64,000 bases of DNA from positions 1 to 64,000 of the forward strand of contig NZ_FOFR01000012.1 of NCBI RefSeq assembly GCF_900110955.1, read 5' to 3'. The notes beneath the pieces were generated by a model, which saw only the letters and a program-made list of their open reading frames with translations, was not told the origin of the DNA and made no database searches. This stretch comes from Lentzea xinjiangensis. Its GTDB lineage: Bacteria > Actinomycetota > Actinomycetes > Mycobacteriales > Pseudonocardiaceae. Position numbers and translations under genes: made by a program. This document shows, one piece after another, positions 62,041 through 64,000 of this stretch. Every line of letters begins with the position of its first letter. The first letter of the stretch is position 1.

Positions 62041-64000
62041 ATGCGAGCACTTCGCCGGTTCACCGTCCGAGCCAGCCTGCCGGAGCCCCTGTCCGCGCTG
62101 AGCACGCTCGCCACCAACCTGCGCTGGACGTGGCACCCGCCCACGCAGGAACTCTTCTCCTCGATCGACTCCCGCGTCTGGTCCGAGGTCGGTGGCGATC
62201 CGCTGCGCCTGCTCTCCGTCGTCGACGCGGGGCGGCTGGAGTCCCTCGCGAGAGACGAGCAGTTCCTGCTCAGGCTCCACGCGCTGGCGTCCGACCTGGA
62301 GCGCTACGTCGGGGGGCCGCGCTGGTACCAGCGCAGGCAGGAGGAGATCGCCCAGCGCCGCGAGCACGGGGCGCCGGACACCCCGCTGCCGACGAGCGTC
62401 GCGTACTTCTCGATGGAGTTCGGCGTGCACGAGGCGCTGCCGAACTACTCGGGTGGTCTCGGAATCCTCGCCGGTGACCACCTCAAGGCCGCGAGCGACC
62501 TCGGGGTCCCGCTGATCGCGGTCGGCCTGCTCTACCGGTCCGGGTACTTCCGCCAGTCCCTGTCGCTCGACGGGTGGCAGATCGAGCACTACCCGGTGCT
62601 CGACCCGCGCGGGCTGCCGCTCGAGCTGCTGACCGAGCCGTCCGGGCTGCCGCTGCTGGTCCACGTGGCCATGCCCGGCGACCGGATGCTGCGCGCGAAG
62701 GTCTGGAAGGCGCAGGTCGGGCGCATCCCGCTGCTGCTGCTCGACTCGGACGTCGACCAGAACGACGAGGACCTGCGCGGCGTCACCGACCGGCTCTACG
62801 GCGGCGACCAGAACCACCGGATCCGCCAGGAGATCCTCGCCGGCATCGGCGGCGTGCGGGCCGTGCGGACGTTCTGCGAGCTCACCGGGCACCCGCAGCC
62901 CGAGGTGTTCCACACCAACGAGGGCCACGCGGGCTTCCTCGGCCTCGAGCGGATCCGCGAGTACATCACCAACGACGGCCTCGACTTCGACCAGGCGCTC
63001 ACGGCCGCGCGCGCCGGTGCCGTGTTCACCACGCACACGCCGGTGCCCGCCGGCATCGACCGGTTCCCCGTCGACCTGGTCCAGCACTACTTCGGCGCCG
63101 AGAACCTGGTGCCCGGCGTGAACACGCAGCGGATCCTCGCGCTCGGCGCCGAGGACAACCCCGGCATGTTCAACATGGCCCACATGGGCCTGCGGCTCGC
63201 CCAGCGCGCCAACGGTGTGTCCAAACTGCACGGTGAGGTCAGCCGGGACATGTTCCGTGGCCTCTGGCCGGGCTTCGACGTCACCGAGGTGCCGATCGGC
63301 TCGGTCACCAACGGCGTGCACGGGCCCACGTGGGCGGCGACGGAGATGAGCAGGCTCCTCGGGGATTCCGAATCCGACGCGGTCGACAACAGGGCGGGCC
63401 TCGGCATCGGGGCGTTCGAGCCGGTCACCGACGCCGGGCTGTGGGAGCTGCGCAGCACGTTGCGCGGCCGCCTGGTCACCGAGGTGCGGCGCCGGCTGCG
63501 CGAGTCGTGGCTGCAGCGCGGCGCGTCGGCGCTGGAGCTGGGCTGGACCGACTCGGTGTTCGACCCGGACGTGCTGACCGTCGGGTTCGCCCGGCGCGTG
63601 CCGACGTACAAGCGCCTCACGCTGATGCTGCGCGACCCCGAGCGGCTGCGGTCGCTGCTGCTGCACCCCGAACGGCCCGTGCAGCTCGTGGTGGCGGGCA
63701 AGTCCCACCCGGCCGACGACGGCGGCAAGGCGCTGATCCAGCAGATCGTGCGCTACGCCGACGACGCGGGCGTGCGGCACCGGATCGTGTTCCTGCCGGA
63801 CTACGACATGTCCATGGCCCGGTACCTGTACTGGGGCTGCGACGTGTGGCTGAACAACCCGATGCGCCCACTGGAGGCGTGCGGCACGTCCGGCATGAAG
63901 GCGGCGCTCAACGGCGGGCTCAACCTGTCCATCCGCGACGGCTGGTGGGACGAGCTCTACGACGGCTCGAACGGCTGGGCCATCCCGACCGCGGACGGCG
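62041..64000 (+). CDS. glgP: Alpha-glucan phosphorylase (3' end outside window)
   Basis: This is an open reading frame of 653 codons from ATG 62041 to the window edge. It encodes an alpha-glucan phosphorylase: MRALRRFTVRASLPEPLSAL, VAYFSMEFGVHEALPNYSGGLGILAGDHLKAASDLG, FARRVPTYKRLTLML and GTSGMKAALNGGLNLSIRDGWWDE, where Lys620 is the expected pyridoxal-phosphate lysine. It releases glucose-1-phosphate from the glucan produced by GlgE/GlgB. The gene is cut by the window end; the final portion is unseen. Confidence 0.95.
   Translation, partial: MRALRRFTVRASLPEPLSALSTLATNLRWTWHPPTQELFSSIDSRVWSEVGGDPLRLLSVVDAGRLESLARDEQFLLRLHALASDLERYVGGPRWYQRRQEEIAQRREHGAPDTPLPTSVAYFSMEFGVHEALPNYSGGLGILAGDHLKAASDLGVPLIAVGLLYRSGYFRQSLSLDGWQIEHYPVLDPRGLPLELLTEPSGLPLLVHVAMPGDRMLRAKVWKAQVGRIPLLLLDSDVDQNDEDLRGVTDRLYGGDQNHRIRQEILAGIGGVRAVRTFCELTGHPQPEVFHTNEGHAGFLGLERIREYITNDGLDFDQALTAARAGAVFTTHTPVPAGIDRFPVDLVQHYFGAENLVPGVNTQRILALGAEDNPGMFNMAHMGLRLAQRANGVSKLHGEVSRDMFRGLWPGFDVTEVPIGSVTNGVHGPTWAATEMSRLLGDSESDAVDNRAGLGIGAFEPVTDAGLWELRSTLRGRLVTEVRRRLRESWLQRGASALELGWTDSVFDPDVLTVGFARRVPTYKRLTLMLRDPERLRSLLLHPERPVQLVVAGKSHPADDGGKALIQQIVRYADDAGVRHRIVFLPDYDMSMARYLYWGCDVWLNNPMRPLEACGTSGMKAALNGGLNLSIRDGWWDELYDGSNGWAIPTADG

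Overview
The window is high-GC actinobacterial DNA. It has strongly G/C-ending codons, many GTG starts, 1-4 nt start/stop overlaps and conserved actinobacterial genes (nucS, an Scy/FilP-type coiled-coil gene beside mce-thiolase-meaB, and the GlgE glucan cluster). The repertoire (several DUF3558-type lipoproteins, a DevS/DevR-like pair, an SCO6745-type protein, a YbbN-type thioredoxin) fits a filamentous member of the Pseudonocardiales such as the Lentzea/Saccharothrix/Amycolatopsis group; that placement is inference. The gene order resembles the Streptomyces region running from nucS/HBDH through filP-scy-mce-atoB-meaB to glgB-mak-treS-glgE-glgP, so most of the window looks like core chromosome with accessory insertions.

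Layout. 1-480: the end of an IS481-type element cut by the window edge, and a palindromic repeat. 0.5-9 kb: a DJ-1/GlxA regulator block, Nudix hydrolase, nucS, a Na+/solute symporter with a small membrane partner, a lipoprotein and an aldehyde dehydrogenase. 9-12.5 kb: an orphan siderophore-type binding protein, then dhaK-dhaL-dhaM, where DhaM is an EIIA-HPr fusion joined by a repeat-encoded linker. 12.8-23 kb: acyl-CoA metabolism (double 3-hydroxybutyryl-CoA dehydrogenase, crotonyl-CoA carboxylase/reductase, methylmalonyl-CoA epimerase, thiolase, MeaB) interleaved with small housekeeping genes and the Scy/FilP-like gene. 23.6-29 kb: a two-component system and two tandem secreted alpha/beta-hydrolase peptidases.

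29-38 kb: a mannosyl-glycan locus. It has a LacI regulator, manA, deletion-fused relics of a sugar ABC importer, a Tat-exported GH47 alpha-mannosidase, a GH92 alpha-mannosidase and a zinc-ribbon/NB-ARC/LuxR regulator. LacI-type palindromes lie on lacI's own start codon and in front of GH47. 38.8-45 kb: an ABC-2 exporter and assorted small genes. 45-45.56 kb: a gene-free stretch with a nested long inverted repeat and short imperfect tandem repeats. 45.5-52.5 kb: an ArsR-GNAT fusion, two paralogous zinc-metallopeptidase lipoproteins, a DUF6230-DUF6114-Pro-rich protein cassette and a P450.

52.6-64 kb: the GlgE alpha-glucan pathway. glgB, mak, treS and glgE are on the minus strand. They are separated by a divergently oriented membrane Ser/Thr kinase gene from glgP, which runs off the right edge. 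TreS and Mak convert trehalose to maltose-1-phosphate, GlgE polymerises it, GlgB branches the product and GlgP degrades it.

No tRNA, rRNA, CRISPR array or defence island was seen. The best candidates for something undescribed are: a shared TTACY-N4-RGTAA operator in front of four acyl-CoA/aldehyde genes; the LacI-controlled mannosidase locus with a decayed importer; the EIIA-HPr DhaM fusion; the ArsR-GNAT fusion; and the nested inverted repeat at 45.3-45.45 kb.
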